Assembly (NCBI GenBank): GCA_023665245.1
Contig: JAMPEH010000076.1
Span: forward strand, 1-9,224
DNA from: Muribaculaceae bacterium
GTDB lineage: Bacteria; Pseudomonadota; Alphaproteobacteria; Rs-D84
DNA length: 9,224 bases
Reading direction: 5' to 3'
Shown: in pieces, positions 1-6,978 of the stretch
How the letters are laid out: each line of letters opens with the position of its first letter
Numbering within the stretch: the first letter of the stretch is position 1
The notes under the pieces: generated by a model
Database searches by the model: none
The model's input: the letters and a program-made list of their open reading frames with translations, nothing else
Told to the model about the DNA's origin: nothing
Program-made: the position numbers and the translations under genes

Positions 1-2
1 TG

Positions 3-1100
3 TACGAAGAGCATACGGACAATAAAACCGTCAAACTTACATATGTTGTCAGCGACAACGGAATCGGCATGAGCGAGGAATATATGAAACATATGTTTGA
101 TGCTTTTACCCGTGCCGACGACAGCCGCACCAACAAAATACAGGGTACAGGGCTTGGACTCGCAATAGTTAAGCAGATGGTTATGCTGATGAACGGTACG
201 ATTGACTGCGAGAGCGAACCGGATAAAGGAACTACGTTTACAGTCAAACTTGAACTGCCTATGGGTGAAGACGACAGCCGTATTTATACGCTGCCGCCGA
301 TAGACATGCTGCTCGTAGATGATGATGAAGTATTCCTTGCAATCACGCAGGACGTCGTAGAAGAAATGGGCGCAAAAGCAGAAACGGCGTGCTGTGGCGA
401 AGAGGCTCTTGCACTTGTCAGAAAACGCCACGAGGCAGACAAGGATTATGCTGTTGCGCTGGTTGACTGGAAGATGCCGGAAATGGACGGCGCGCAGACC
501 GTCCGCGCTATACGCGATATTGTAGGCGAAAATACTTCCATCATTCTTGTAACCGCTTATGACTGGTCTGATATAGAGGAGGAGGCAAAAGGCAGCGGGG
601 CGGACGGATTTATATGCAAGCCTTTGTTTAAGTCCTATTTGTCAGAAAAGATAGAGCATGTACTTCAAGCAGACGAAGGAAGCATGGTCGTTGCAGAAAG
701 CAGGAACGAGGACCTGAAAGGACTGCATATACTTATAGCCGAAGATAATGACATTAATTGGGAGGTTGCAAGTGAAATCCTCAGTATGTATGGGATGAGC
801 ACCGAACATGCCGAAAACGGAAAGATAGCCGTGGAAATGATGCAAAACGCGGAAGATGGCAAATATGACCTCATATTGATGGATGTGCAGATGCCTATCA
901 TGAACGGCAGGGAAGCCACAATGGAAATCCGCAAATCATCGCGTGACTATGTTAAAAATATCCCTGTAATAGCAATGACCGCCGATGCTTTTGCCGAAGA
1001 TATTGCAGCCTGTCTTGCCGCAGGCATGGATGGGCATGTGGCAAAGCCTATCGATACCGATAAGCTTTGTCAGGAAATCAGGCATGTTATGAAAGGGTGA
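3..1100 (+). CDS. Hybrid sensor histidine kinase, C-terminal part (HATPase end plus two receiver domains); 5' end outside window
   Basis: The frame is open from base 3, so the gene starts before the window; the first internal ATG (69) lies inside the ATPase domain and is not the real start. Visible kinase motifs are the G1 box DNGIGM (about 57-74), the F box FDAFTRADD and the G2 box GTGLGLAIVKQ. Two CheY-like receivers follow. The first has acidic residues LLVDDDE, phospho-acceptor Asp at 465-467 in ALVDWKMPEMDG and the conserved Lys in ICKPL. The second has IAEDNDIN, acceptor Asp at 882-884 in LMDVQMPIMNG and Lys in VAKPID. Such proteins autophosphorylate on His, then relay phosphate to Asp; tandem receivers are common in gut Clostridia hybrid kinases. 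The sensor and HisKA domains would lie upstream, so the stimulus is unknown. Base composition is more GC-rich than in the rest of the window. No strong terminator follows. Confidence 0.95.
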   Translation, partial: YEEHTDNKTVKLTYVVSDNGIGMSEEYMKHMFDAFTRADDSRTNKIQGTGLGLAIVKQMVMLMNGTIDCESEPDKGTTFTVKLELPMGEDDSRIYTLPPIDMLLVDDDEVFLAITQDVVEEMGAKAETACCGEEALALVRKRHEADKDYAVALVDWKMPEMDGAQTVRAIRDIVGENTSIILVTAYDWSDIEEEAKGSGADGFICKPLFKSYLSEKIEHVLQADEGSMVVAESRNEDLKGLHILIAEDNDINWEVASEILSMYGMSTEHAENGKIAVEMMQNAEDGKYDLILMDVQMPIMNGREATMEIRKSSRDYVKNIPVIAMTADAFAEDIAACLAAGMDGHVAKPIDTDKLCQEIRHVMKG

Positions 1101-1261
1101 AATAGGTTTCCCTAAAGTCTGAGGTTTTGATATACTGCTGCGTCTCTAAGGCTGTTTTTTCCGGTAAGGCGTTTTGGCATTTTTGGCTATCTGCATTGCT
1201 TTCATTTCGCTGATTCATCTTCGCTGTTAGATAGCAATAAAATATCTACGGCTTTTTGTAA

Positions 1262-1873
1262 GTCGGTTTTTTTACGATAACACATAATGTTTTAGTTCCT
1301 GTAATGATACTTATTGTTTTTGGAACTTTTTACGCATCAAATTCAGTGAGTGGCGGGTATGCGGGACTTATATTTATGCAGTATCCAACTGAAACAATGC
1401 GAATAGTGCGTAATTATATATTATTTGTGTTAGCTGAATTTGGGTTATATTGTCTGACGCTTGGAAAGGATGCTTTTCACTATAGATATTACTGGATAAC
1501 TGTATTTGAGCTTCTTGTCTTTCCCTTATTTATAGTGGTGGACTATAACTTTACAATGAGAAGTTCCCTACCTGCCCTATTTATGTTGATGATATATGTA
1601 ATTAAATATCTTATTGAAACGAAAAATGGTCAATTCATAAAAATAAGAAAACTTATACTTATAGGTTTTCTGGCGGTAGGGCTATTAACTCCGTTGTCGG
1701 AAATTAACAGAGCCTTAATACATTATGGAACAAATGACAACCTATTGCAGGAGCAAGTAGGTTCGTTTGGAAATATTCAAACAAATAATGAAACGATAAT
1801 ATATGCCATAAAAAGACAATTTCTTGTTTATGACTATCAGGAAAAAGCATTTTATAAATATCTGGCAAGATAA
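1262..1873 (+). pseudogene. 5'-truncated polytopic membrane protein of a surface-glycan locus
   Basis: The frame is open from 1262, just after an in-frame TAA at 1259-1261. The first ATG is at 1304 (189 residues) and has no Shine-Dalgarno sequence. The protein begins abruptly inside a membrane segment (MILIVFGTFYASNSVSGGYAG). About four more hydrophobic segments follow, around ILFVLAEFGLYCLTL, YWITVFELLVFPLFIVV, ALFMLMIYVIKYLI and LILIGFLAVGLLTPL, and it ends in a polar tail, FYKYLAR. It reads like the C-terminal third of a larger membrane protein of the kind found next to glycosyltransferases; I do not recognise the family. The missing start, absent ribosome site and unexplained 1101-1261 stretch suggest a deletion or rearrangement removed the 5' part. 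It could still be a short real gene. It lies 60 bases upstream of the GT2 gene on the same strand. Confidence 0.6.
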
Positions 1874-1933
1874 TTTAAATTATTGGTAATTGTATAACTG
1901 CCTGCTTTAAAGATAGAAAGTGAGGATATGAAA

Positions 1934-2641
1934 ATGGATTCATTATATATCGTTATGCCCGCCTACAATGAGGAAGCAAATATTGAGGAAACGGTAAAAT
2001 CGTGGTATAGGATTCTGGATGGAAAATCGGAAAAATCAAGACTTGTTATAGCAGACAGCGGGAGCAGTGATAAAACCCATAAAATATTAACAGACTTAAA
2101 AAAGCATTATCCCAAATTAATTACACTGGAAACTAATAATAAAAATCATGGGCCTAAGGTAATCGCTTTATATAATTATGCCATTAAAAATAATATAGAT
2201 TACATATTTCAGACAGATTCGGATGGACAGACAAGTCCGGATGAGTTTGACTTATTTTGGCATTTAAGGGGTAAGTACGATGGTATCTTCGGCTGGCGGA
2301 ATAAAAGGGGCGATGGGAAATCCAGGGCTTTGGTGGAATGTGTAGTATGTATCTTAATCAGGATTTATTTTGGAGTAAAAATACCGGATGCTAATGCGCC
2401 ATTCAGATTAATGAAAACAGATGTGGTAAAGAAGTATCTTTATAAAATGCCGACGGACTATAATTTACCCAATATTATGATGACTACATATTTTGCCTAT
2501 TATGGCGAAAAATATAAATTTCTTCCTGTCACATTCAAGGCACGGCAAGGCGGCTCTAATTCTATAAATATTCCTAAAATAATGGCAATAGGGTGGAAGG
2601 CGCTTGGTGATTTCAGAGAGTTAAAAAACGATATGAAATAA
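1934..2641 (+). CDS. Family 2 glycosyltransferase, DPM1-like (polyprenyl-phosphate sugar synthase type)
   Basis: A soluble GT-A fold glycosyltransferase of about 235 residues. Visible motifs, numbered from the upstream ATG at 1928, are PAYNEEANIEETV at the N-terminus, DSGSSDKT (43-50), the metal/nucleotide-sugar motif TDSDGQ (96-101, D97/D99), GWRNKRGDG (122-130) and DANAPFRLM (154-162). These match dolichol/polyprenyl-phosphate-mannose-synthase-like GT2 enzymes, which move a sugar from a nucleotide donor onto a lipid phosphate at the inner face of the membrane. There are no C-terminal membrane helices. I favour the ATG at 1934 because GAGG (1922-1925) is 8 bases from it but only 2 from the ATG at 1928. 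The membrane glycosyltransferase follows 55 bases downstream, so the two are probably cotranscribed and work in series. Sugar identity cannot be told from the sequence. Confidence 0.9.
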   Translation: MDSLYIVMPAYNEEANIEETVKSWYRILDGKSEKSRLVIADSGSSDKTHKILTDLKKHYPKLITLETNNKNHGPKVIALYNYAIKNNIDYIFQTDSDGQTSPDEFDLFWHLRGKYDGIFGWRNKRGDGKSRALVECVVCILIRIYFGVKIPDANAPFRLMKTDVVKKYLYKMPTDYNLPNIMMTTYFAYYGEKYKFLPVTFKARQGGSNSINIPKIMAIGWKALGDFRELKNDMK

Positions 2642-2696
2642 TTGAGAATGAGATATTAAAGGCAAAGGAATGTTTATAGAAAGAAGGACATAAGAA

Positions 2697-4772
2697 TTGA
2701 GGAAAATTAAGCGTTCACGCATATTAATGTTATTTGCACTGCTCATATTGCTTGCAGTCGGGTTTCGTTTATCCGCAACAAAACTTACTTATCTGGAATA
2801 CACAACAATCAATGATGCAGATGATACATATATGGCACCGATATTAACTGAAAAGGAATTAATTCAGGAATTTATTATGCCATATGATATTCTTGATTCC
2901 ATTTCTATACGGACAGATACATTTCGGAAAGATAGTAGTTCAACATGGAAAATTTCTCTTACAGACAATTCGGGCGCGGTAATATATCAAAATGAATTTA
3001 ATGCAGATTTAGCTTCAGGCAGTGATTATAAATATAAGTTAAATAAAAGACTTATACTGCAAAAAGGCGGTAAATATCTTATTCATATAAGTACGGATGA
3101 AATAAGTGATATGGCTGTGAATCTTTGTTTTGGGATATATGGCGGGGATATTGATTATTGGTGGTGTGGCTTTGTTGTAATTCTGTGTATTTATCTGCTG
3201 TGTATTATTTTAAGAATATACTGGCTTGATATACATGAGCGCGATATTAAAAGCGATAAATACATACAGGGAATGGCTGTCGGGGCAATAACCTTTATTC
3301 TGTGGTGTACATTTGCCATAAAGCCGTCGTTTCTTGATGAAAATGATAATATATTGGGCGGTATGATTATAGCAGATGGCGGTGTGCTGTATAGAGACTA
3401 TGTAACTCAACATACTCCTGCCGCATATTATCTGTGTGCTATTTTTGCGTTATTTGGAGCAAACTCGGTAGAGCAGTTTAGATTATCATATTATTTTCTG
3501 GAAGCCATAATCTGGTGTTGGTTATATGTACGACATCAGGAATATTTTGGAAAAGTAAAAATGTTAATATTACCTGTGTTAGAGTCGGTATGTATATTAT
3601 CAACGGTATCTATACGAGGGCATTTGCTTTTTTCAGACGGAATACAAGGATTGCTCTTTGTAATCCTAATGTTGGAATTTATAAGATATTGCGAAGATAG
3701 ATTATTGAGTTTAAACAGATGTGTTATTATTTCCCTGTGTTTTTGGGGGAGTGTCGGAGTGGCGTTTATCAGCGTATATGCGTTGATATGGATTGTGCTG
3801 ATTTTTACCTGTCTGGAAATAAATTACTGGAAGGGCAATAAAAATGACTTGTCATTACATAATCTGTGCATAAGGTATTACAGATTGTTTATTTCATTGA
3901 TAATTCCTTTTGCCTTAACTTTAATATATTTTGCAATAAATCATTCATGCAGAGCGGCATTTGAACAATTTTACACATTCAATAGGGAAGTGTATCCTAA
4001 ATATATTGGCATGGGTGATAAAATATTGCAGCCTTTTGTAAACTCGATTAAAAATTTTTACGGAATTATAATAGAAAACGTCAATGCCATTGTTACATTT
4101 ACTGCGAATAAAGTTACAGTTATACAACTTGCGATAATTACTGTGGCTGCGGCATTGATTATAATGTTGCTTATAAAAAAGAAATTTGTTATAGGCGTGA
4201 CACTGCTGTCAGTAATGATATTCTCAGCGCCCAGAGGATATGAACTTCATGGATTGCCGGCATGGTATATTGCAGTTATGATTGCAGCAATATATTATGA
4301 TTTAATAGAAGAAATGCTGCATCGAATGGGAAAACCTATTATAGTTAGTTTTTTAATTATTTTGATGATGGGCTATCTTGTAGATGTTGGACGGAATTTA
4401 TTATTTGAGCAGCAGGCCGTAGCTGAACTGGAGAGTAATGTAATCAAACTGGCGGAAAATGATGAGGATATGGATATTTTTTTAGAGGCGACCTGCTGTG
4501 ATCCTGTATATTTCTTTTATAAAAACAGAAAACCGGTAAACGCAGTTGTGTATATGCTGCCATGGTACATGGAATGGTATGAACAGGATAATATTAGTGC
4601 GCTTTTGGAAGAAAAACCCGAAATAGTCATATATAATGAAGACAGGGATATATGGGGATATACTCATTATACCCCTGCTTTCGATACGGAATTAGAAAAT
4701 TACTATATCAGATTAGGTGATGAAGATTGGCAATATAATGTATGGATAAAAAGGGAAGGCATTGCAGATTAG
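2697..4772 (+). CDS. Large polytopic membrane protein, GT-C-type glycosyltransferase candidate
   Basis: A 691-residue protein. The start is TTG at 2697, preceded by AGAAGGA (2682-2688) at 8 bases; no ATG fits as well. A first membrane helix (about 9-25) is followed by a polar, probably extracellular, beta-rich region (about 26-150), then around ten hydrophobic segments from residue 153 on and a polar C-terminal tail. After the third helix comes LDENDNILGGM (213-223) with the acidic pair D214-E215, then LYRDYVTQHTPAAYYL (231-246). An acidic motif in the first outer loop after a helix is typical of GT-C enzymes (PMT, ArnT and GT39-like), which use polyprenyl-phosphate sugars outside the cell. 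That assignment is an inference; the family could also be a non-catalytic relative. The upstream GT2 is a natural donor-making partner. The gene ends 18 bases before the convergent blaI-type gene; a short GGGA/TCCC hairpin lies between them, with no T-tract. Confidence 0.75.
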   Translation: MRKIKRSRILMLFALLILLAVGFRLSATKLTYLEYTTINDADDTYMAPILTEKELIQEFIMPYDILDSISIRTDTFRKDSSSTWKISLTDNSGAVIYQNEFNADLASGSDYKYKLNKRLILQKGGKYLIHISTDEISDMAVNLCFGIYGGDIDYWWCGFVVILCIYLLCIILRIYWLDIHERDIKSDKYIQGMAVGAITFILWCTFAIKPSFLDENDNILGGMIIADGGVLYRDYVTQHTPAAYYLCAIFALFGANSVEQFRLSYYFLEAIIWCWLYVRHQEYFGKVKMLILPVLESVCILSTVSIRGHLLFSDGIQGLLFVILMLEFIRYCEDRLLSLNRCVIISLCFWGSVGVAFISVYALIWIVLIFTCLEINYWKGNKNDLSLHNLCIRYYRLFISLIIPFALTLIYFAINHSCRAAFEQFYTFNREVYPKYIGMGDKILQPFVNSIKNFYGIIIENVNAIVTFTANKVTVIQLAIITVAAALIIMLLIKKKFVIGVTLLSVMIFSAPRGYELHGLPAWYIAVMIAAIYYDLIEEMLHRMGKPIIVSFLIILMMGYLVDVGRNLLFEQQAVAELESNVIKLAENDEDMDIFLEATCCDPVYFFYKNRKPVNAVVYMLPWYMEWYEQDNISALLEEKPEIVIYNEDRDIWGYTHYTPAFDTELENYYIRLGDEDWQYNVWIKREGIAD

Positions 4773-4790
4773 GGAAGAAATCCCGTCACT

Positions 4791-5150
4791 TCATTGCAAA
4801 TTATCTACAATCTGTTTCAGCTTTTCAATCTGCTCGGCGGACAGCTTTTTTCTGCCTAACAGAGTCGCAAACAGTTTATCAATGGAACCGTCATAAATTT
4901 TATTAATTAATTCGTCAGTTTCGGCTTCCTGAACATCTTCTATTGGAATTAAGGCGTGGCACATAAAATTAGGTTCGGAGCGTTCAATCGCGCCTTTTTT
5001 GATGCACCTTTTAATCAGGGTGTAAGTGGTGTTCATATTCCAGCCTACTTCTTCTTTCAAAACATCGGAGATATGTTTGGCAGTGGCGTCACCCTCACGC
5101 CAAAGCACACCCATTACTTTAAGTTCAGAATCAAAAAGTTTAATGTCCAT
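4791..5150 (-). CDS. BlaI/MecI/CopY-family transcriptional repressor
   Basis: A 119-residue protein with the BlaI/MecI layout: an N-terminal winged helix-turn-helix (about 3-75; LFDSELKVMGVLWREGDATA, then NMNTTYTLIKRCIKKGAI as the recognition-helix region and wing) and a C-terminal dimerisation helix pair (LSAEQIEKLKQIVDNLQ). Family members bind as dimers to palindromic operators and repress beta-lactamase, copper or other genes. Most are paired with a BlaR1/MecR1 (M56 peptidase) sensor; none is present on either side here. The Asn-Phe scissile pair I recall from staphylococcal MecI/BlaI is not evident at the equivalent place (KLFATLLGRKKLS). The start is ATG at 5150; the AAAGGAG ribosome site is about 13 bases upstream, slightly long. 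Its own promoter and operator suggest autorepression. Real targets are unknown. Confidence 0.92.
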   Translation of the reverse strand: MDIKLFDSELKVMGVLWREGDATAKHISDVLKEEVGWNMNTTYTLIKRCIKKGAIERSEPNFMCHALIPIEDVQEAETDELINKIYDGSIDKLFATLLGRKKLSAEQIEKLKQIVDNLQ

Positions 5151-5227
5151 AGTTGTTTTTATGCTCCTTTCGGGGTTGGTTATTTTTGGGTGTTGATATT
5201 TTATAGGTTGCTGATAGTTTAGGGTTC

Positions 5228-5260
5228 TAGCATTTGTACTACCATAGTAGTGTAATGCTA
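5228..5260. promoter_or_regulatory. Palindromic operator, likely BlaI-family binding site
   Basis: The outer arms TAGCAT (5228-5233) and ATGCTA (5255-5260) pair perfectly. The inner arms ACTAC (5238-5242) and GTAGT (5247-5251) also pair. ACTAC/GTAGT half-sites are typical of BlaI/MecI operators. The dyad covers the predicted transcription start of the BlaI-type gene, the right place for autorepression. Binding by this particular repressor is inferred. Confidence 0.65.
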
Positions 5261-5265
5261 ATTAT

Positions 5266-5294
5266 ATATTACTTTGATTTTGGTGGGGTGTCAA
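5266..5294 (-). promoter_or_regulatory. Sigma-70-type promoter of the BlaI-family gene
   Basis: On the minus strand a perfect TTGACA (5289-5294) is followed by a 17-base spacer and TAATAT (5266-5271). The predicted start site is near 5259, inside the palindrome at 5228-5260, and transcription would read into the repressor gene at 5150. This is the clearest promoter in the window. Confidence 0.7.
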
Positions 5295-5457
5295 TACTGC
5301 TTATGTTTTGGTGGATTATAAATATCAAGATTATATGAATATGCAAAAAAGGACGATAAAATAAGTGAACGAAACGCAAAGTTGACAAGATGAAACTATA
5401 GATTGGTTGTTTTTATCTATTGCTTAAAAGTAGAATGTGGGCAGGAGGTGGATATAA
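5295..5457 (+). promoter_or_regulatory. Leader region of the XRE regulator with a candidate inverted repeat and ribosome site
   Basis: This part of the 307-base divergent intergenic region lies before the XRE gene. It holds a TTGACA (5382-5387) without a good -10 at normal spacing, and an inverted repeat ATAGAT (5398-5403) / ATCTAT (5415-5420) with an 11-base centre that could be an XRE operator. A weaker promoter, TTGTTT (5407-5412), 18 bases, TAGAAT (5431-5436), is possible. The ribosome site is a strong AGGAGGTGG about 8 bases before the ATG at 5458. Confidence 0.3.
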
Positions 5458-6377
5458 ATGACATTAGGACAAAAATTAAAAGCACTGTTGAAAGACAACG
5501 GTATGACACAAGAGGACTTGGCTGAAAGGCTGGACGTATCACGACAGGCAGTAGGGAAATGGGTAAATGATAAAGGAATACCCGAAGTAATAAAATTAGT
5601 ACAAATCAGTAATCTATTCGGAGTGTCAACGGACTATCTGCTAAAAGAGGATTATGAAGAAAAAAACGTGTCAAAAGAAAAATCTGCATCAGAAAACGGG
5701 TATTATGTCAGTAAAGAGATGTTGGACGGATATCTGGCGTACAGCAGACAGAATGTAAAGCAGATTACGGTAGGGGTAAGTTTATTCATGCTGGCAAATA
5801 TTTTTGATTGTTTTGGTAATCACAACATGATAATGCCTTTTCTTTATTGGCTACCACGATAGCAGGGATAATCATTATTATCTGGAATTTTTTACAGACC
5901 AGACAATATCAGGAAATCAGAAAGGAACACCTTGTATTCGATAATAAGATATTCGGGGAGTTTAAGGAACAAAGGGAAAACAGAAGAAAAAAATATGCAG
6001 TTATGATTATCGTAGGAGTGGTGATTCTTTTGACAAGTCTGGAAATTGGACAATTTTTAATGAGTTATTTCGGACAGACAACTTGTCATGTTTTTGAATG
6101 GATAGCTGATACAACATGGTTAGCGCTTATCATATGGGCAGGAATGTCCATACACATTGACAGCATTATTATTAAAAACACAGAACAAATTCCTAAAAGT
6201 AGTCGTATGAAAAGGTATCGTTGGATATACATAGCATTGCCGGTTACAATAGTTGCGGTTTTGATTGGAATAATGACAAACGCATGGAGTCCATATGCGC
6301 CTATCATAATTTTGTTTTGCTGTTTATTGGTTACAACGTGTAAATTACTTATAGAAAGCAGGGATAAAGATGAATAA
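5458..6377 (+). pseudogene. XRE-family regulator with C-terminal membrane domain, split by a one-base frameshift
   Basis: The first frame (5458-5862, 134 residues) has a clear XRE helix-turn-helix (about 5-62; MTQEDLAERLDVSRQAVGKW, then GVSTDYLL), a linker and one hydrophobic segment (VKQITVGVSLFMLANIFDCF). It stops at TAG 5860-5862. The next frame (5847-6377) continues at once with a run of membrane segments (ATTIAGIIIIIW, YAVMIIVGVVILLTSLEIG, TTWLALIIWAGM, WIYIALPVTIVAVLIGIM, PIIILFCCLLVT) but has no ribosome site, only a TTG at 5847. Adding one T to the T4 run at 5838-5841 joins them into one protein of about 306 residues, a layout common in Clostridia: a DNA-binding head tethered to the membrane. 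The break is a real mutation or a sequence error; a coupled two-gene arrangement is less likely. The downstream lipoprotein gene overlaps its end by 8 bases, so they share a transcript and perhaps a pathway. Confidence 0.75.
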
Positions 6378-6672
6378 GAAAATCTATATTAAAATTAGTA
6401 TTCTGTTGGTTTGGGGACTATGCGTTTGTTCAGGGTGTTCCGCAGGGCAGGAAAGAAAATATACTATAGAGGAATTGGATAATTTAGCTGAAATCAAAAT
6501 ATATTCAGCAGAGAATAATGAGTTTATAAAAACAATCAGTGATGAAGAACAGTTATACCAATATATCCAATGTTCGCTTTGGCATGATTTAGACGTGGAA
6601 GAAGAACTTTTGATTTTTTACTATGAAATTTCTGAGGAAGAAATGAAGTTTTATCGTTCGTTAGTTGAATGA
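6370..6672 (+). CDS. Small lipoprotein of unknown function
   Basis: A 100-residue protein with a typical lipoprotein signal: charged MNKKIYIK, hydrophobic ISILLVWGLCV, then a lipobox ending at SGC, with lipidation expected on Cys 23. The mature part (EIKIYSAENNEFIKTISDEEQLYQYI) resembles small surface lipoproteins that sit behind XRE or sensor genes in Firmicutes, but I cannot name the family with confidence. It ends soon after a second acidic helix (ISEEEMKFYRSLVE) and may be shortened internally compared with longer relatives. The ATG overlaps the end of the upstream XRE-membrane frame by 8 bases, so translational coupling is likely. A role in sensing for the membrane-tethered regulator is only an inference from position. 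Confidence 0.75.
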   Translation: MNKKIYIKISILLVWGLCVCSGCSAGQERKYTIEELDNLAEIKIYSAENNEFIKTISDEEQLYQYIQCSLWHDLDVEEELLIFYYEISEEEMKFYRSLVE

Positions 6673-6688
6673 TATGTTCGTATATTAA

Positions 6689-6888
6689 AATAGATATTGC
6701 TTGCATATGGTAGTACAGACAAGCGCTGACGATAGGAAAATAGCTAAAATGATAGAGATTGAATTTGAAAAAATGGGTAGTAGTAACAGCAAAGATAAAA
6801 AAGAAAAATTGTTGGATTTTTGGTGAAATTGGTAGAAATAATAGGGCATAAAATGATGCTGAATAAAGGAGGGTGTGGTATTATATAA
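6689..6888 (+). pseudogene. Degenerate gene remnant between the lipoprotein and the Thoeris cassette
   Basis: The intergenic stretch 6673-6978 holds a short coding-like frame: MVVQTSADDRKIAKMIEIEF onward from ATG 6707 to TGA 6824-6826, with no ribosome site. Adding one T to the T5 run at 6817-6821 lets it continue as LVKLVEIIGHKMMLNKGG up to TAA 6886-6888, right at the edge of the inverted repeat. The helical, charged composition looks like the end of a real protein, but I do not recognise the family. It may be the 3' end of a gene truncated when the cassette arrived, or chance. An AAAGGAGG sequence at 6866-6873 has no sensible start after it. Confidence 0.3.
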
Positions 6889-6889
6889 A

Positions 6890-6911
6890 GGATAATCAGG
6901 AGTTATCGGTT
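6890..6911 (+). repeat. Left copy of perfect 22-bp inverted repeat
   Basis: It begins GGATAATCAGG and ends GTTATCGGTT, and is identical over 22 bases to the reverse complement of 9170-9191. It contains its own dyad, GATAA (6891-6895), 7 bases, TTATC (6903-6907), as expected of a dimeric protein site. Sequence outside the repeat does not match between copies. Inside there is weaker similarity (TGCAATAAACA versus TGCTCAATAAAACA). It ends 67 bases before the thsA start. Confidence 0.85.
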
Positions 6912-6938
6912 GCATGCAATAAACATAATCAATAATAT
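6910..6938 (+). promoter_or_regulatory. Candidate promoter of the thsA-like gene
   Basis: TTGCAT (6910-6915), a 17-base spacer and TAATAT (6933-6938). The first two bases of the -35 are the last two of the 22-bp repeat, so a protein bound to the repeat would touch RNA polymerase. The match to consensus is weak. The position parallels the candidate promoter of the TIR gene. Confidence 0.35.
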
Positions 6939-6978
6939 ATAGTTTGTTTTTGCGTATTTTTGAGATAATGGAGAGAGC

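Noticed and set aside
642..934. Minus-strand open frames within the kinase receiver region, and similar frames inside the GT-C gene.
   Set aside because: They are antisense to strongly conserved coding sequence and have no ribosome sites or recognisable domains.
1094..1113. Terminator after the kinase (AGGG...CCCT).
   Set aside because: The stem is short, overlaps the stop codon and lacks a T-run.
1087..1218. Minus-strand open frame of 43 codons (MNQRNESNADSQKCQNALPE onward) running into the kinase 3' end.
   Set aside because: Composition looks coding-like, but there is no clear ribosome site, it overlaps the kinase end and I recognise no family. It may be a remnant; too weak to list as a gene.
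4773..4790. Bidirectional terminator between the GT-C and BlaI-type genes.
   Set aside because: The GGGA/TCCC hairpin has a four-base stem and no T-tract on either strand.
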